A stretch of 64,000 nucleotides of DNA from Blasia pusilla. Lineage: Eukaryota; Marchantiophyta; Marchantiopsida; Blasiales. The stretch spans positions 45,942,001 to 46,006,000 of the forward strand of contig CM114271.1 in the NCBI GenBank assembly GCA_050084515.1, given 5' to 3'. Shown piece after piece: positions 9,990 to 22,421 of the stretch. Position 1 is the first letter of the stretch; the number at the start of each line of letters is the position of its first letter. The notes beneath the pieces were generated by a model. It searched no databases and was not told the origin of the DNA. It saw only the letters and a program-made list of their open reading frames with translations. Position numbers and translations under genes: made by a program.

Positions 9990-11960
9990 AAGAAGAACTC
10001 GTGCACATCTCAGTTGTTGTTGAATAACACGTCACCCTCCTCTACATGGGCGACATGATCCATCCAGATAGGTGTATCTCCTTGGAGAAACCTTGAAGCC
10101 ATAATTGGTGCTACCAATACCCAACTCCCCAAAGAGGCTACGGGAGCAGATGCGATTGTAGAGGAAAGTCCCACCCCTTCAAAAGAAATAGGCAAGATAT
10201 CTTGTCGTGAAGACAAGACACCATCATCTCCCTCAAATGTATTCGGGCTAAGAAGTTGACCAAAAGTTGCCAAGATAGAAGTGTCAAAATAGGCCAACCG
10301 ATGTAAGAACCTTGAAGTGGGAGGACAACTGCAAAGAAGGTAGGAAGGACGTCGTAGAAAACATTGGGAGAGAATCCCATAAGCCACTTGGGAATCCCCT
10401 AGATGAGGTAACAAATGAAGCCATTCCACGTCTTTCAAAAGGGCCTCATCCAAGAACTTTGAGACATAGTCGATGAAGCCAATTGGGACCCCAATAACCC
10501 TAACCCCTTCAATGTAGATGGGAAAATCAGGAGTAGGTGGGTGAATTTTGAGGGAAGGCATGAAGGAGACCATACTCCACATTTACTAGGTTGGACTTTA
10601 AGGTTCAAGAAAGAGAGTTGCTCCACAAAATGGATATAAGCAGGAACCACTTCAGAAGGAGGACCTATAAAGTGAGTGTCATCAACAATAGAAGGGAAAA
10701 CACAAGATGGAAATGCTTGCGCTCATGCTCGAAAGGCACAAAAATGGGCAATGGCAAAATGTAGGGCGCCCATGGGATCACCTTGATGTGTGCCACATGC
10801 CGATTATAGGATACTATATTCCCCGGAGGTAGCATGATGAGAATAGATAATGGGAGTATCATAGGCATAGAAGGAGCAAACAAATGGAATGAGACAGGCA
10901 AGTTATTCTCTTGCACAACGTAACTCCTCAAAGATGGCCGCACGAGAAACTGAATTAAATGCGTTAGCCACATCGACTTAAATTGTTACACGCTTTGGAT
11001 GAATATCAAGAGTGGAGAGAATCCTATACACCACAGCCTCACAACCTCCAGGAGTTGCCACTCCAAATTGATGAGGAAATAAGTGGGCACTAAAGTGAGG
11101 ACAAAATTGCAAGCATAGGCATCGACTAACCAAGCGATATAAAACCTCTCCAATAGCCAAAGGGCAGACATCTAAAGGAGGCTTATCCATAGCCAACAAA
11201 TGACAAGCCCCTAAGAGCCTAGAGATAGAGAATGGGAGATGGCTTGTCGTAATATGTGCACACACCTTATATAGAGAGACAAAGCCACTTGTTGAATCTG
11301 CCGGGATAAAGCAATCAAGGAGATGCTCAAAAACCATCCCTGATAGTTTGCTTGCTAATAAGCGAGGATTATGAAGAAAAGCCCTTGTGAAAACCTCCAC
11401 GTCAAGCTCCAAGTCAAGGTCTCTTGTATAGTCTTCCACAAAAGGTGGAGCATCACCACTTAAAGAAGGGTGAAGAGCTTCTAATAGAGCCAATGTTTTC
11501 GCACTTGGAACTTCCAAAGAGAGAGGACCCAATGCTCATGTTGCACGTGAAAACTCACCAACGTGCCCCAAAAGTAGACTTCGTCAAAGGCGTTGTTGTA
11601 TTGAAGGCCTCCCATGATTGGCATGTTCAATGGGATGAGCCGCATGTAAGGCCTCTCCTCGAAGTACATGCTCATTCTGAAGATTATCCCAATCCCCAGA
11701 CATAAAGCGTTGAATGCGTGTGGAGGTTTCACGACGACCCGTCGCACCACCCCTTGGAGGGAGGACTAAAACCCAATGTGGGAAGAGTAATAGGAGATAC
11801 CAAGCATTGATATATGTGGGATCACGCGCTAACCTTTCTAATGGGAAAAGAAAATCTTGTTGGGTGATGGGGCGAAGAGCAATAGGAATGCGAGTGTAGA
11901 GTCTAGGACGAGGACGAGGAAGACATGGATGGAAAGAGCGAAGGAGATCAACTTGGCTTA
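9990..11960 (-). pseudogene. reverse transcriptase of the RLE-type element
   Basis: The longest intact piece (11532-10978) runs through LTRAFLHNPRLLASKLSGM-like sequence to HQFGVATPGGCEAVVYRI, the conserved block just before the first RT palm strand. The next frame gives VDVANAF-like sequence after a stop, and further on QPSKCGVWSPS, then EGVRVIGVPIGFIDYVSKFL, HLLPHLGDSQVAYGILSQCF and RRPSYLL. These are conserved in this RT family in streptophyte algae and seed-free plants (from memory). Expected motif B/C residues fall in the damaged 10.65-10.97 kb part. At least three frame changes and several stops mean no functional protein. Confidence 0.7.
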
Positions 11961-12079
11961 ACCAGGTCTAAGCAGTTGTTGTGGGGGGAGTGCAGTAGGA
12001 GGTGGTATCGGGTTAAGGATTGAAGACCCATGCATGGATCAACAAAACTGCTCCTCCATAGTCCTCTTCCTAGTTTTTG

Positions 12080-12132
12080 CTTGTATGTTGTTTCAAAGTA
12101 AAACAAAGGTTTACTTTGAAACAACATACAAG
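12080..12132. repeat. perfect 23-bp inverted repeat hairpin
   Basis: Arms 12080-12102 and 12110-12132 are exact reverse complements with a 7-nt loop. The arms contain TTGTATGTTGTTTCAAAG. Perfect complementarity in otherwise decayed sequence suggests a recent origin or a foldback element end. Confidence 0.95.
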
Positions 12133-14453
12133 AAAATCACTTAAGATCATATAATATAAAATGGAGAGTATAAATAGAATATGTGGAGAATAGATTATGG
12201 GATTGGGCCATGTCAAGGATTTCAAATAGATATACATATAATCACTTGCTCAAGGTTTTTCATTTGGTGTCTCCTAGATTTGAGTCCCTTGAGGCTTAGG
12301 GTGAGTTTGATCTACACCTAGATAGAGTAGAGTAGGGAGGGAATGTTAGTGTATCTCCATCCCACTTTGGCAGGAATAAGGTATAGGTCTCCACCCCACT
12401 TCCTATACCTTACACATGTGGGTTAAAATATCATCAGCCTCTTCAAATATTTTTGCAAAATACCAACACTAAAAGAATTGGCAAGTCATTCGAAAATGTT
12501 GGGGATTTTCTCGTGTCCGATAATAGAAGACTCTCTGCCAAAATTTATCGTTTCTCCGCCATCATAGGATGTGTGAGAAGGAGGCAGGTTGGAGTGGCAG
12601 GGCAATGAGTTCCCATGGCGTGTTGAGTGGCGGGCTCTAATTGGATCAATTGATGCACGAGACGACAATTATTGGGGTCACAGTGGGGTTTCCTCTACTA
12701 TACAGTTACCAAAACCTCCCAAATTTATGGGACCCAATATAGGGAAGTAAAGTTTCTTAATACATGACCTTGTGGTAGAGATGCTCATATGACCCATTTT
12801 GTTACTTCTAAAACTATCCTAAATTAGACTTTTAGAGATTTTTTTGGGTAATTTTCTTTCTACCTTTGTACTAGTATTAACTCAAGAAGGGTTACTTAGT
12901 GAAGAAAGCTTCTTTTGAAAAAGTGGATTCTTTTTTCAAAAAGAAAATATAATGTGTCGTACAAACTCTTGTAGAAAGAACCTAAGATAAGGAACTAAGT
13001 TCCATATGACTAGCACGAGTACCTATTTGATGCATTAGCCTAAGTACGTACCTTCCATATTTTCCCAATTTATAACGCCATTAATTAAGATACTATATCA
13101 ATGCTAATAGCTTTTATCCACATCTCCTGGAGGCTCTTAGTTCCATTATCTCTAAAATTATACTTTGTGACTCCTTTAACCATGAGATGTTGGCAAGTAT
13201 TGAAACTCAAATATTAGTACAAATTTGCATGGATGCTAGAGGATGTTAAATCTTATAGAAACAAACGTCCATGCAAACATAATCTATCCTAATATTAACA
13301 AAAATGAACCTTCCATTTTTTAAGGGACCTTCCTTTTCAAGAAGGGCTTTACTTCTTTGCATCCTAAAAAAATAAACTCTCCTATTCATATAATGTGGAT
13401 TATGTATGAATAGAACACTAAGTAGTCACATATGATTTCAAATTGAAAGAAGGGAGATTATTGATGATGTATGAATATTTTATAGAAAGCAAAACCTCAT
13501 GATGTAATGATCAAGTATCATTCACCCTTCATAAATTTGGGAATATTTGTTAAAAAATTATGCATACTTACTATATTTACTAGTATGCAAGCACACAAAC
13601 TAGGGCGCTAAATCTAAGGATTCATTTCTATGTACTAAATGATGAGCAAATTATATGAAATTCATTTTTTTACTATTGGAAGAATCCCCAACACATGCTA
13701 GAGACCCTCAACCCACCCTAAACAACACATCACCTCACATCCCACTAAGGACGAAAAGTAATATGTCTCGTTTTGTTTGTTACTATCCAGTGGGGCATGC
13801 AAAGTCAATTTATGGACAAATTCTAGATGCATAAGAACCTCAAGATTTGTGGTCTTGGTCCCATATTCAATTCGTTCATTAAAGGGATATGAACACCTTT
13901 ACTACATTTAATACCAATAGGGATTACTTAATGCTATAAGCATCTCTATAAGAGAATCGCGGTTTTCTCTATAAAGAAAAGGGGATTAAATTATATTTAT
14001 ATTTTATAGAATATTTTTGTTTAAATGATTTTATCTTCTTGGAAATGAAGAGCTAAATAATTGTTCAAGAGTGGAACATAAATATCAAGTTTAAATAATA
14101 AACATGTGCAAATGGTACGTAAGTGCCTCACCTGTGCATACTTCATATGAGAATTAATTATGAATGAATCCAACGAACGATACATATTACCTTATTTATA
14201 AGATATAGGTTTGTACACATGCATCGTCAATAGTAGTATTGATTATAAAATAAATCCAAAAAAAGATACATATTATCTTATTATAAGATGATATTTATAA
14301 GTTTGTATAGTGCAATGGAAAACTTTACCATTGTGTGTGTTCATCAATAGATATCCTAGAATTTTTGTTCAAGGGTCCCACCTATCAAGACTTGACTTCC
14401 TATCCTAGAATCTAACTTCCCCATCAAGTAAAGGCATTTGTCTAGCAAGTTCC
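12133..14453. other. AT-rich spacer, no gene recognised
   Basis: No coding trace beyond about 60 codons and no clear shared repeat. A TGTTAGTGTATCTCCATCCC stretch near 12345 resembles LTR starts but I could not find a matching end. Confidence 0.45.
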
Positions 14454-14545
14454 ATGGTTGCACAAAAACTAACAAGTCTATCCCTAGGACGGATAAGTCT
14501 GGAGATGTCCACGGACATGGATTGCAAGAGGTGGGACCCACACTT
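14454..14545 (+). mobile_element. left-end fragment of the GTTGCAC MITE family
   Basis: Begins ATGGTTGCACAAAAAC, with TCCCTAGGACGGA and a CGGACATGGATTGCAAGAGG block. All three also occur in the copy at 29483-29979 (ATGGCTGCAC, CCCTAGGACGGAC, ATTGCAAGAGG). No right end was found, so it is truncated. Confidence 0.55.
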
Positions 14546-14654
14546 CTAGTTTAGCGGCTCCAAATTCACCTCCACTCCAACTTCATGAATCTACTCTAAC
14601 ATATATAAATTTACTAATATAATTGTCAACAAAATTGTGGGCATGAGTAGCTTG

Positions 14655-15790
14655 GGCACCTGAACATTTACAAGATTTACCAATAATATGTACACACTTG
14701 TGTGGATAAATAAGCATCACTTTCCCACACACAATTTGTGTGGATAATTTTTTTTTTGGATATTTTTTCAAAGACTTCATAAGCATAAGGTGTTGATTTT
14801 TTTGGTATGCTTCACTTGTTATAGGGAAATTTTTTTCCCTTCCCCACCTTGTAATGCTCTCGTGTTTTGTTTATAGTATAGATGAAAAATCAAAGAATCA
14901 TGGGAAGAAGTTTAAACATGTTCCCAACCCGGACTGATATGATGCTAAAATTTAAGAAACCGTATATTGGGGGGATTACTTAAACCATATATTAGGCGGA
15001 TAACTAGCAAGGGGACCTAAACATTTACAAGAGTTATCAATGATACATGCGCACTTGTGTGGATGGAATAAGCCTCACTTTCCCACATGAAATTTGTTTG
15101 GATAAAAAGGTCTGTGTGAGGACATTAGAGGGTGTCATTTTACCGGCTATCCGGAATCGCCCAGATTCGGGGGGCTGGCCCGGAAAGCCATCCGGGCTAC
15201 TTTTGGAAGAGGAGGAGGTGGGAGCTTTACAACATCCCATATACTTATGCATGTCACATGTGGCAATCCTAATTCCATGGGGGATACTCGGGAAAAAATC
15301 AAAACGGATAGGAAAGACACTGCACGGGAGCGCCAAAGCGGGGAGCTCAAGATCTGTCGAGTCTCCGTATAGAGAGTTATGGGGAAACCTAAAACCTGGA
15401 TAGCCGATTAAATTACACCCCCTATTCTATTGAATGATATGAACATTGGCCGTGTGAGATTATTTTTTCAAAACCTTCACAAGGTTTCGATTTGTTATGC
15501 TTTACTTCTTGTAGAGAAAATGATTTTTTCTCTTCCTCATCTAGATAATGCTCCCGTGTCTCGTTAATATTCTTAGTTAAATTGAAGAATTCTGGGAAGA
15601 AGTTGAAATATATTCCCAATGAGAATAATATATAGTACATAGAAAATAGGATGGGAAACCCATCACGATACAAATGAGAGGGCATAGAGAAAAAAAAATT
15701 CAAAGGACCGAAACCGGACAGATATGATGCTATAATTTAAGAAAACGTATCTAAGGGGGAGGTACTTGATTAAAGAACCACGTGTGAGGG
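14655..15790. repeat. local direct duplication, copies at 14655-15000 and 15010-15790
   Basis: Both copies share, in order, 'aacatttacaaga', 'cacttgtgtggat', 'cactttcccacac/atg', 'ttttttcaaa', 'aatgctc.cgtgt', 'gggaagaagtt' and 'gatatgatgctaaaattta'. Copy 2 is split by the 331-bp insertion at 15121-15451. Divergence is substantial, so the duplication is older than the 278-bp one at 4.3 kb. Confidence 0.7.
15121..15451. mobile_element. 331-bp MITE-like insertion with GTGTGAG target duplication
   Basis: GTGTGAG is present immediately left (15114-15120) and right (15452-15458). The paralogous block at 14.7 kb has no such insert. Imperfect inverted ends are AGGGTGTCATTTTACCGGCT near 15128 and the complement of GGATAGCCGATTAAATTACA near 15398. 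The duplication is 7 bp exact, or 9 bp with one mismatch, which leaves hAT (8 bp) and Mutator (9 bp) both possible. The interior is GC-richer than the flanks and non-coding. Confidence 0.7.
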
Positions 15791-18240
15791 GGAATTATTT
15801 AGGGAAGAAACGGTAGAGGACTCCATTGATTGCAGTTGGGATGGAGGGGGAGGTAGGAGGCCACAATATTAGGCGATTATCTCCTGATGGTGAAAAGTTA
15901 GAGGGCCTGTGGCTGTAGCCAGCGATCACGGGTATTGGAACCGCTTCAAGTTCTTTATTTATTATGCGAAAAAATATAACATCTAATCTAAATCTAAGCG
16001 CATTGACCTAATCTCACGCAGAAGCCAGTAAGTAAAGCCACAGTTCATCATTACGAAAGGCCTAAGATGATGCCTTTTTCATCCGTGTAAACATGGGCGA
16101 GATATTTGGGTACAAAATATTAGTGAAGATATTAATGCACAATTAGAGCGATAAGTTGATTGCGAATGAAATCATTTGTGAACGAGGTTATGCTTAATCA
16201 TCATTACTACTTATTTCATCGTGCTATCCAAGAAGGATCCCAAAATGTCGGTCATATTTTGATTGTTCTCTATAATTTGTGATTGTAATTCGTTTGAGTG
16301 AAAGACGCTTGAACTCTTGGTAAACGTTGAGTTATGTGTGTCGTCGTCGTCGAGTGGTGGTGATATGTACGTATTTTAACATATCTTTTTTATTTATTTA
16401 GACCGTACAGATACATCTCTTGGAAATAGGGCCTTCCACAATTGTCGAGAAACCTCTACAGCGTAATTTATAATGAATTTTCTTTTTGGCCTTCAATTAT
16501 ATAGCTCATTAAATGTGTCATGTGTCGAACATCAATACACAACCATTGAAGGGTGTGGGTATTTACTACGCCCTCATAAAAGGATAAAATGAATGCTGCT
16601 GTACTGCATGTTCTTATCTATCTGTCCAGTCATCTGGTGCACTAGCGTGACAAGTCCTGTCAGCTTCACCTAAACTTTCCACTTAACAACTTAAGAAGTC
16701 ACTCACTATTTGACAAGCTGGTTTAGGGAGTGTTGATTGGATGCGATGAGACGATGTTAAGAATCCACCGCACTTTACCGCAAAAGGATAAAGGATGTCT
16801 ACGTTTAAGTAGATCTATTACGATGCCTAATTCTCGTTAATGATGACCTCGTGACAGAAGTACTGAGTATTAATAACGATTCATAGGGAGATTAGCTAGG
16901 ACAGCAGGAGTGTTTATTTAGGACTATCATTCGCACATCTGCTAAAACTAAAATAAAACCAATTGAGCAGTGGAGCTTAATCTGGGGCACATTATTATTA
17001 TTAGGTCGGATGGATGTGTATTAACTGCAGCGTCTCTACTTAATGCGACCATTAGCGGCAGACTTTACTTCCATTCCCGTCCGATGGACGTCTCGTCCTC
17101 GTCAGATCTTCACGATCTTCCACCCTCGCAACCGCCAGCTGCCCTTCGGGCATTGGGCTTCTCAGCGCGCTCATTCCTCCTTTCCATATGTATGTTCTAT
17201 TCTCTCAGATCTGCGATCCTATTAATACCCGCTGTTCAATCATTTGCCGTTCACTTTTGGAATGGAAGCGATCGTGAAAGGACTTTTATTCGCCGGTCCG
17301 TTGGCTGTACCGTTGGGGTGCTCCTTTATTAACAGAAATTATATTTATTATTTCGCGTTTCAAAAGAATTTCACCTCCCGTCGTCTTTCTCTTACTCTCG
17401 CGAGTTAAAATCTGCTTTGGCAGGGAATCTTACTACGAGAGACCCATCAAGTCGACCTTAATAATCAATTGGTTCCTCTTTCCTCTTAAGACGTCCGCCT
17501 ACCGATAAACTCTGTCTTAACACCTGCCGTAATTGCGGGCTAAATGTACTGTAAGCACGGAAAAATATTGTGTTAAGAGAATAAAACAAAATTAATTAGC
17601 ATAACATCATTTATGTGTCCAACTTGGAAAACGCAGTCCATGTAAAACTATAATTGTTATTTCCTAAGTTGTTTTCTCAGAATATCTTTAAAAAATATCC
17701 GTATAAATTTAATGTTCTTATTTATTATATATGTTATTATGAGAGAACGCATGTGGAACTAAAAGGAAAAGGAATTATTTTTAAAAGAAGAAAAAAATCC
17801 GCTTTGGCACAACCAGAGGTGTCTTAAAGAACAATAGTTTCCGGGGGTCTTTTCGACGCTTTAAGTAACAATAATTTAAGTGGGCACCTTTTAAGCAGTT
17901 TCTTATTCCTATTTAAAATGATATAATTAAGTGGATACCTCATTTAAAATGATAACATAGGTTTGGCAGGATTTCAAAATCTTTAGGAGATACTTTTCTT
18001 TGGTTTTTTAATGAAACAACGGGGGTGATGCGTGATGATTGCAGTTTACAAGGCAATTGATTTTACCAATGAAGTTGAATAAGAATAAAATAATAGATAA
18101 GTTGGTTTAAAAATTTACAAGATATGTTCATTTCATTCATGTAATTAAAATATTATTTTTCAAATTTTACTTTCGGATCAATTTAAATGGCATCTATTTA
18201 TTATTAGTTAAGAGATGGAAGAGTATTGTGTGAGGAAAGT
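15791..18240. other. spacer; one unassigned ORF at 16970-17332
   Basis: Mostly unique AT-rich sequence with a GC-moderate patch at about 16.6-17.5 kb. That patch holds a plus-strand 120-codon frame with a hydrophobic C-terminal half (around residues 70-100). It has no recognised domain, no homologous repeat here and no visible exon partners, so I do not call it a gene. Confidence 0.4.
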
Positions 18241-18940
18241 TCCTTCTAAGAGATTTTCAAACAAGTGAAATTGTGATTCAAGGGAAATGTTGTTATGTTG
18301 TGGGTGAGAGGATAGCAACTCATGATGTGGTGCGGGATATCATGATCAGTATTCTTCGAGAGAGTGGTTTCCATCTGCACAGATAGCAATACGACTTCAT
18401 GCGGGATTCCCTTATTCGCGCAGATCTTCATACGACATCAGTGGCTGAGGTGGTGGTGGCAGATGTTGTAATAACGAATCCTACGAGAGAGGCTGTGCCA
18501 GCCCAAGTGGTGGCACAAGGGAGATTGCTACAAGGAGTAGAGGCGGTGAAGAAGACCCATATCTATAGTCGACTTTATGATGGAAATCGATTCGTTCCCC
18601 TAGCCACAAAGATGTATGGGGCTATGGGGAAGAGATTTGACTCCCTCCTTACGGATTGCGCTCATCATCTCCAGTCAAGGAATGGATTGTCCTTAGATAC
18701 TGCGATTTTTTATTGTAGGCAACAAGTCTCCATAGCTTTGCAGCGTGCCTAAACTAATAGGCTTTTGTCGTGGGCTCAGACTGTGGGAGACTCTGGCGCT
18801 AGAGGCCCACTTAGTAGTAGTCATAGCTCTCGAGGTGTTACTGATATTGTCTATACTGTTGGTGATTTTAGTCAATAGGGGGGAAAGACCCTTTTTTTTC
18901 AAGGCCAGTTTTGGCCTTCCGATACACAATTCTTAAAGTC
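18240..18940 (+). pseudogene. 3' tail of a second RLE-type non-LTR element
   Basis: Plus-strand reading gives GERIATHDVVRDIM (knuckle end), then SVAEVVVADVVITNPTREAV (second half of the nuclease core with Asp-Val-Val), DGNRFVPLATKMYGAMGKRF, LLTDCAHH and QQVSIALQRA. This is the same domain order as the 9.1-9.7 kb tail on the opposite strand, but clearly a different subfamily at residue level. 18399-18752 is continuously open (117 codons). RT is absent, so the copy is 5'-truncated. Inserted in opposite orientation to the other two tails. Confidence 0.65.
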
Positions 18941-21900
18941 GCCCTCTTTTGTACTTCCAATGGGTTTTCCATCACCGGTTTTTATAAAGGTTCATCATTT
19001 CTTCTAAATTGAAGGGAAAACATAAGATCTCATATTATTCTCTTTGGACAGTATATTAAATGAATCACAAAATCACATATGACTATGGAATAATTTATAA
19101 TCTCATTTTATAAATGAATAAAATTAGTTATTAAATTTTCATTATTCTAAAAATGAAGTATAATAATGGAAAGATGAGATCTCCATCCTTGTAGAAAAGG
19201 GGGAGATTTTTAAAGTTTTTTGTTATTAAGAATTGGAGAATGCATTATATAAAAAAACCTAATATGTGTAAATTGAGCCTTAGTGATGTTCTTTTAAATA
19301 AAGTTCGATATTATTATCCAAATATTTTTTTTCTAAAATAAGTTAAATTTTAAATCTCTTATTCAAAACTTTCAAAACAATATTAGCCATTAAGGTATAT
19401 ATGGTTTTATATGAAAGATAAACCTAAGAATTCCATTTAATGTATTTAATTGCAAAAATAAAATGGAATTAAATTCAAATCTCATTATAAGTAATTAAGT
19501 CCCATAATAGAATAATTATGTCTTTAAATTTCTTTTTTTTGTTGGAATATTTTAAAATAAAATCATATACTATCATTATAAAATAGAGAGTTATCTCTAT
19601 ATAAATCTAACTTATGTTAATGAGATGATAATGTGTTGCATAAGCATTCTTTGTACCTTATTGGTATGTCATATGATGAAACGTTATCGAATATAGAGGG
19701 AAATTTATAAATTTTTCATGAAGGAATTCATATTTTGAAGGACATAAGTCATGATCTAATGAATCAATATTTATCTATTGAGTTTTACGGATAGTCATAT
19801 GTGGATAATATTTTGTTTCCCACACTTGCCCTAGTGTTTCATACTCTCTCATTTCTTGCTCTCTCCACCTCTATTCCCTCCCCCCTTATTGCCCCACTTG
19901 CCCTTGCCCTTGCCATATGTTCCATCATCATTGTAGCCTCCATATTGCTATAATAATTGAAGGAAAGTTCATATCAAAATTTTACCAAGATCTCAAGAAT
20001 CCAATGCCCATTTTTTTCTTTCAGCTACTGTAGATTCTGTGAATCAAATCACTATGTTTCCCTTGCCTTCTTTTTTCAAAATATCTTAGCATGGCTATCG
20101 ATAGAATAAATTGGTTAGTGTTAGAGACTTTTGCCTTGATAATTGCAAATATTGAATTTGAGGAATTCAACATTTGCGAGCGAAAAAGATATGAGTGAAC
20201 GATAATAGTGAAGAAGAAAAAGGAAAAAGGATGAGTAGAAATGGCAATGAGTATAGAGTGAGTGACCGACCTTAAAGAAAGGAAATGATGTGTTACCTTA
20301 GAGATGATGCACTAAAAAAAATCTAAGTTCCCACAATGGCGAGTGTCTATCTCGGACTAGGGTAACTAATATTAGTCACCATGGTATGGTAGTGCTGGAG
20401 GATCACAACAACCTCCTTGGATACATGTTGACTTAATCCTTCTCATTGAAACACCTTAATGTTATAGAATTGCATGTAATTAATCATGAGATGTGGAACT
20501 TGTCTTGAAGATTGGGGCAGGATATCTATTAACAAATCCTCCACCACCACATCTAACCCCTACACGTGAGAAGCCATGACCTCATCTTTCTAGTAGGACA
20601 GGCCAAGTCCAACAGATGATGCGACAATTCAAGTGGTATTTGTGCAGGTTGGAGTTATATTGTTTCTAAAGTTTCACTAATCATGCAAATGCCTCGTATC
20701 TCTTGGTACATGATACGAATTTCAATAAATCTCAAGATTTCCAAAGTTTTTGAATTGTATGTTACTTATGATCCTCATTTTGTATAACCATTTTCTATAG
20801 GAAAAAGACAAAGTAGGATCAAGCATGACTTATGGACACGCGATGTCTTTGCTCCCATGTTTCCCCTCCAATGGGTATGTTGTGCAGACCCCTAATGATT
20901 CCCTACGCATGTGGGAGTTCGGTATCACTTGCTATGCTAGTGGTTTACATATGATGGAGTTACATGTTTTTTTACGCAATTCCTTTCTAGGTCCTTTTGT
21001 TCTCATATGAGTACCCTTTTAGATGGATTGGGGACCTCACGTGGAGATGGTACCAAAGATCCAAATCAATAATTCATAAAGTCAATGAAGGGGAAATTTT
21101 CGTCACAAAGTGAAGAAGATATCAGTGTTTTTAGCGTGTTGTAAAGGAGTGTTGGATTTTTGTTTTGATGGTTTTCATTCACTAGCTTGTACTCTGTATA
21201 TTCATGAAGATCATTTGAAAATTTAGGATTACATTTTTTGTATCATGTTTAATATAAAACCCGTGGTTTCCTTGAGGAGGAAAAGTTCCACAAATAGTGG
21301 CAATGGGGCCACCATGAGGAATCCATGTAAGTATCCTATTTTCAGGAAGGCAAAGCTAATTTATGAGGTTACACTAGTGAATGAGCAAGGAAGTGAAATA
21401 CAGTCTAGAGATTACAAGAAACAAACCAAGGTAAAGCCTAAACATGTAGGTTGGTTCATTCTGCTTCCATGTTACTACATATAACTAATAATGGGTTTTT
21501 GGACAACTACTTGATGGTGTAAGACTCGTGAAAATCTCACACACGGTCTTCCACAATGGTACAATGTAGCATAGCTCAAGTGTTGAATTTTTCACCTTCT
21601 CTTTCAAAGCATGGATTGTTGTTGACTCACCAAAAAATTTTGTTTCTTGTTAACATCTACGCATTGGTGATCATGTACACCTCACTAAGCCAAAGTTGAA
21701 TAGGATGGTGCTCGGCACAAGGGTTCTATCACGATTTGGAGGAAGAGCAAAGCTTCTACTTGCACCATACCTAGTGGAAAGAAATCCCACTAGGTATGGT
21801 GCAAAGGGTTGAGTGAAGTCATTGATCCAACATGTGAATTATGGACACCTCACCTAGACGATGATCCACCTCAAGAGACTCTTGGCGATGCAATAGGTTG

Positions 21901-22421
21901 TAGCATGATCTAGGCGGAAATGCACATAAGGAAGGTTATCAATTAGACCTTTCTATGAACAAAATTTAACTCTTGAGATAGAAAGTTATTCTCATATTTT
22001 GTTCAACATGTTACTATTGTTCATTTTACATTGGATTTACAAAGTATCACAAGTTTCTTAGGCCTACTATTTTTGCTTCTTGTTTGATAGATTAGATTGC
22101 AGAATTTTGAAGCAGCTCTTTTCATGTGACAAGGTTTTTTGCAAGTCATTGATTTGACCTAGATCTCATTTTTATTTCTTATTCCTTGTGCTTTTAGTAG
22201 GCGTAACAATTTTTTTTTCATATTGAGTAACATTAGATCGCAATTGTTGGATTGATTGTGACACAAATCTATGCACATTGATTTATGTGTTGCACCTATG
22301 GCTTGCATAAAATTCTTCTCCAACAAGATCTTTGTGCCACATATTTCTTACCAAAAAATAATGGTTATAACAACCACAAATCTCTTGCATTTTGAAAACC
22401 TATCAGTTATGTATATGTAGT
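18941..22421. other. AT-rich spacer, no gene recognised
   Basis: Two short plus frames (20825-21010 and 21245-21484) have no motif. Nothing matches the mobile elements found elsewhere in the window. A perfect hairpin is listed separately. Confidence 0.45.
21760..21804. repeat. perfect 18-bp inverted repeat hairpin
   Basis: Arms 21760-21777 and 21787-21804 are exact reverse complements around a 9-nt loop. The arm reads TTGCACCATACCTAGTGG. Confidence 0.95.

Larger units (their letters stand above)
8850..12030 (-). mobile_element. RLE-type non-LTR retrotransposon, copy 2 (RT plus C-terminal nuclease)
   Basis: One minus-strand coding trace, broken by stops and frameshifts, runs from about 12030 to 9080. 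It contains an N-terminal region, a reverse transcriptase, then a CCHC-like zinc region, a PD-(D/E)XK-like nuclease core and a conserved C-terminal tail. The tail occurs in two more places in this window (3.3-4.2 kb minus and 18.2-18.9 kb plus). A single ORF with the nuclease downstream of the RT is the layout of early-branching non-LTR clades such as R2/CRE and Dualen-like elements, not of the L1 and RTE LINEs usual in plants. The 5' end is not defined. Confidence 0.7.

Noticed and set aside
12345-12760. Possible LTR starting TGTTAGTGTATCTCC
   Set aside because: No matching CA end, target duplication, primer-binding site or second copy in the window.
16970-17332. 120-codon plus-strand frame with hydrophobic stretch
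   Set aside because: No signal or domain that I recognise, and no supporting exon or repeat context; described only as part of a spacer.
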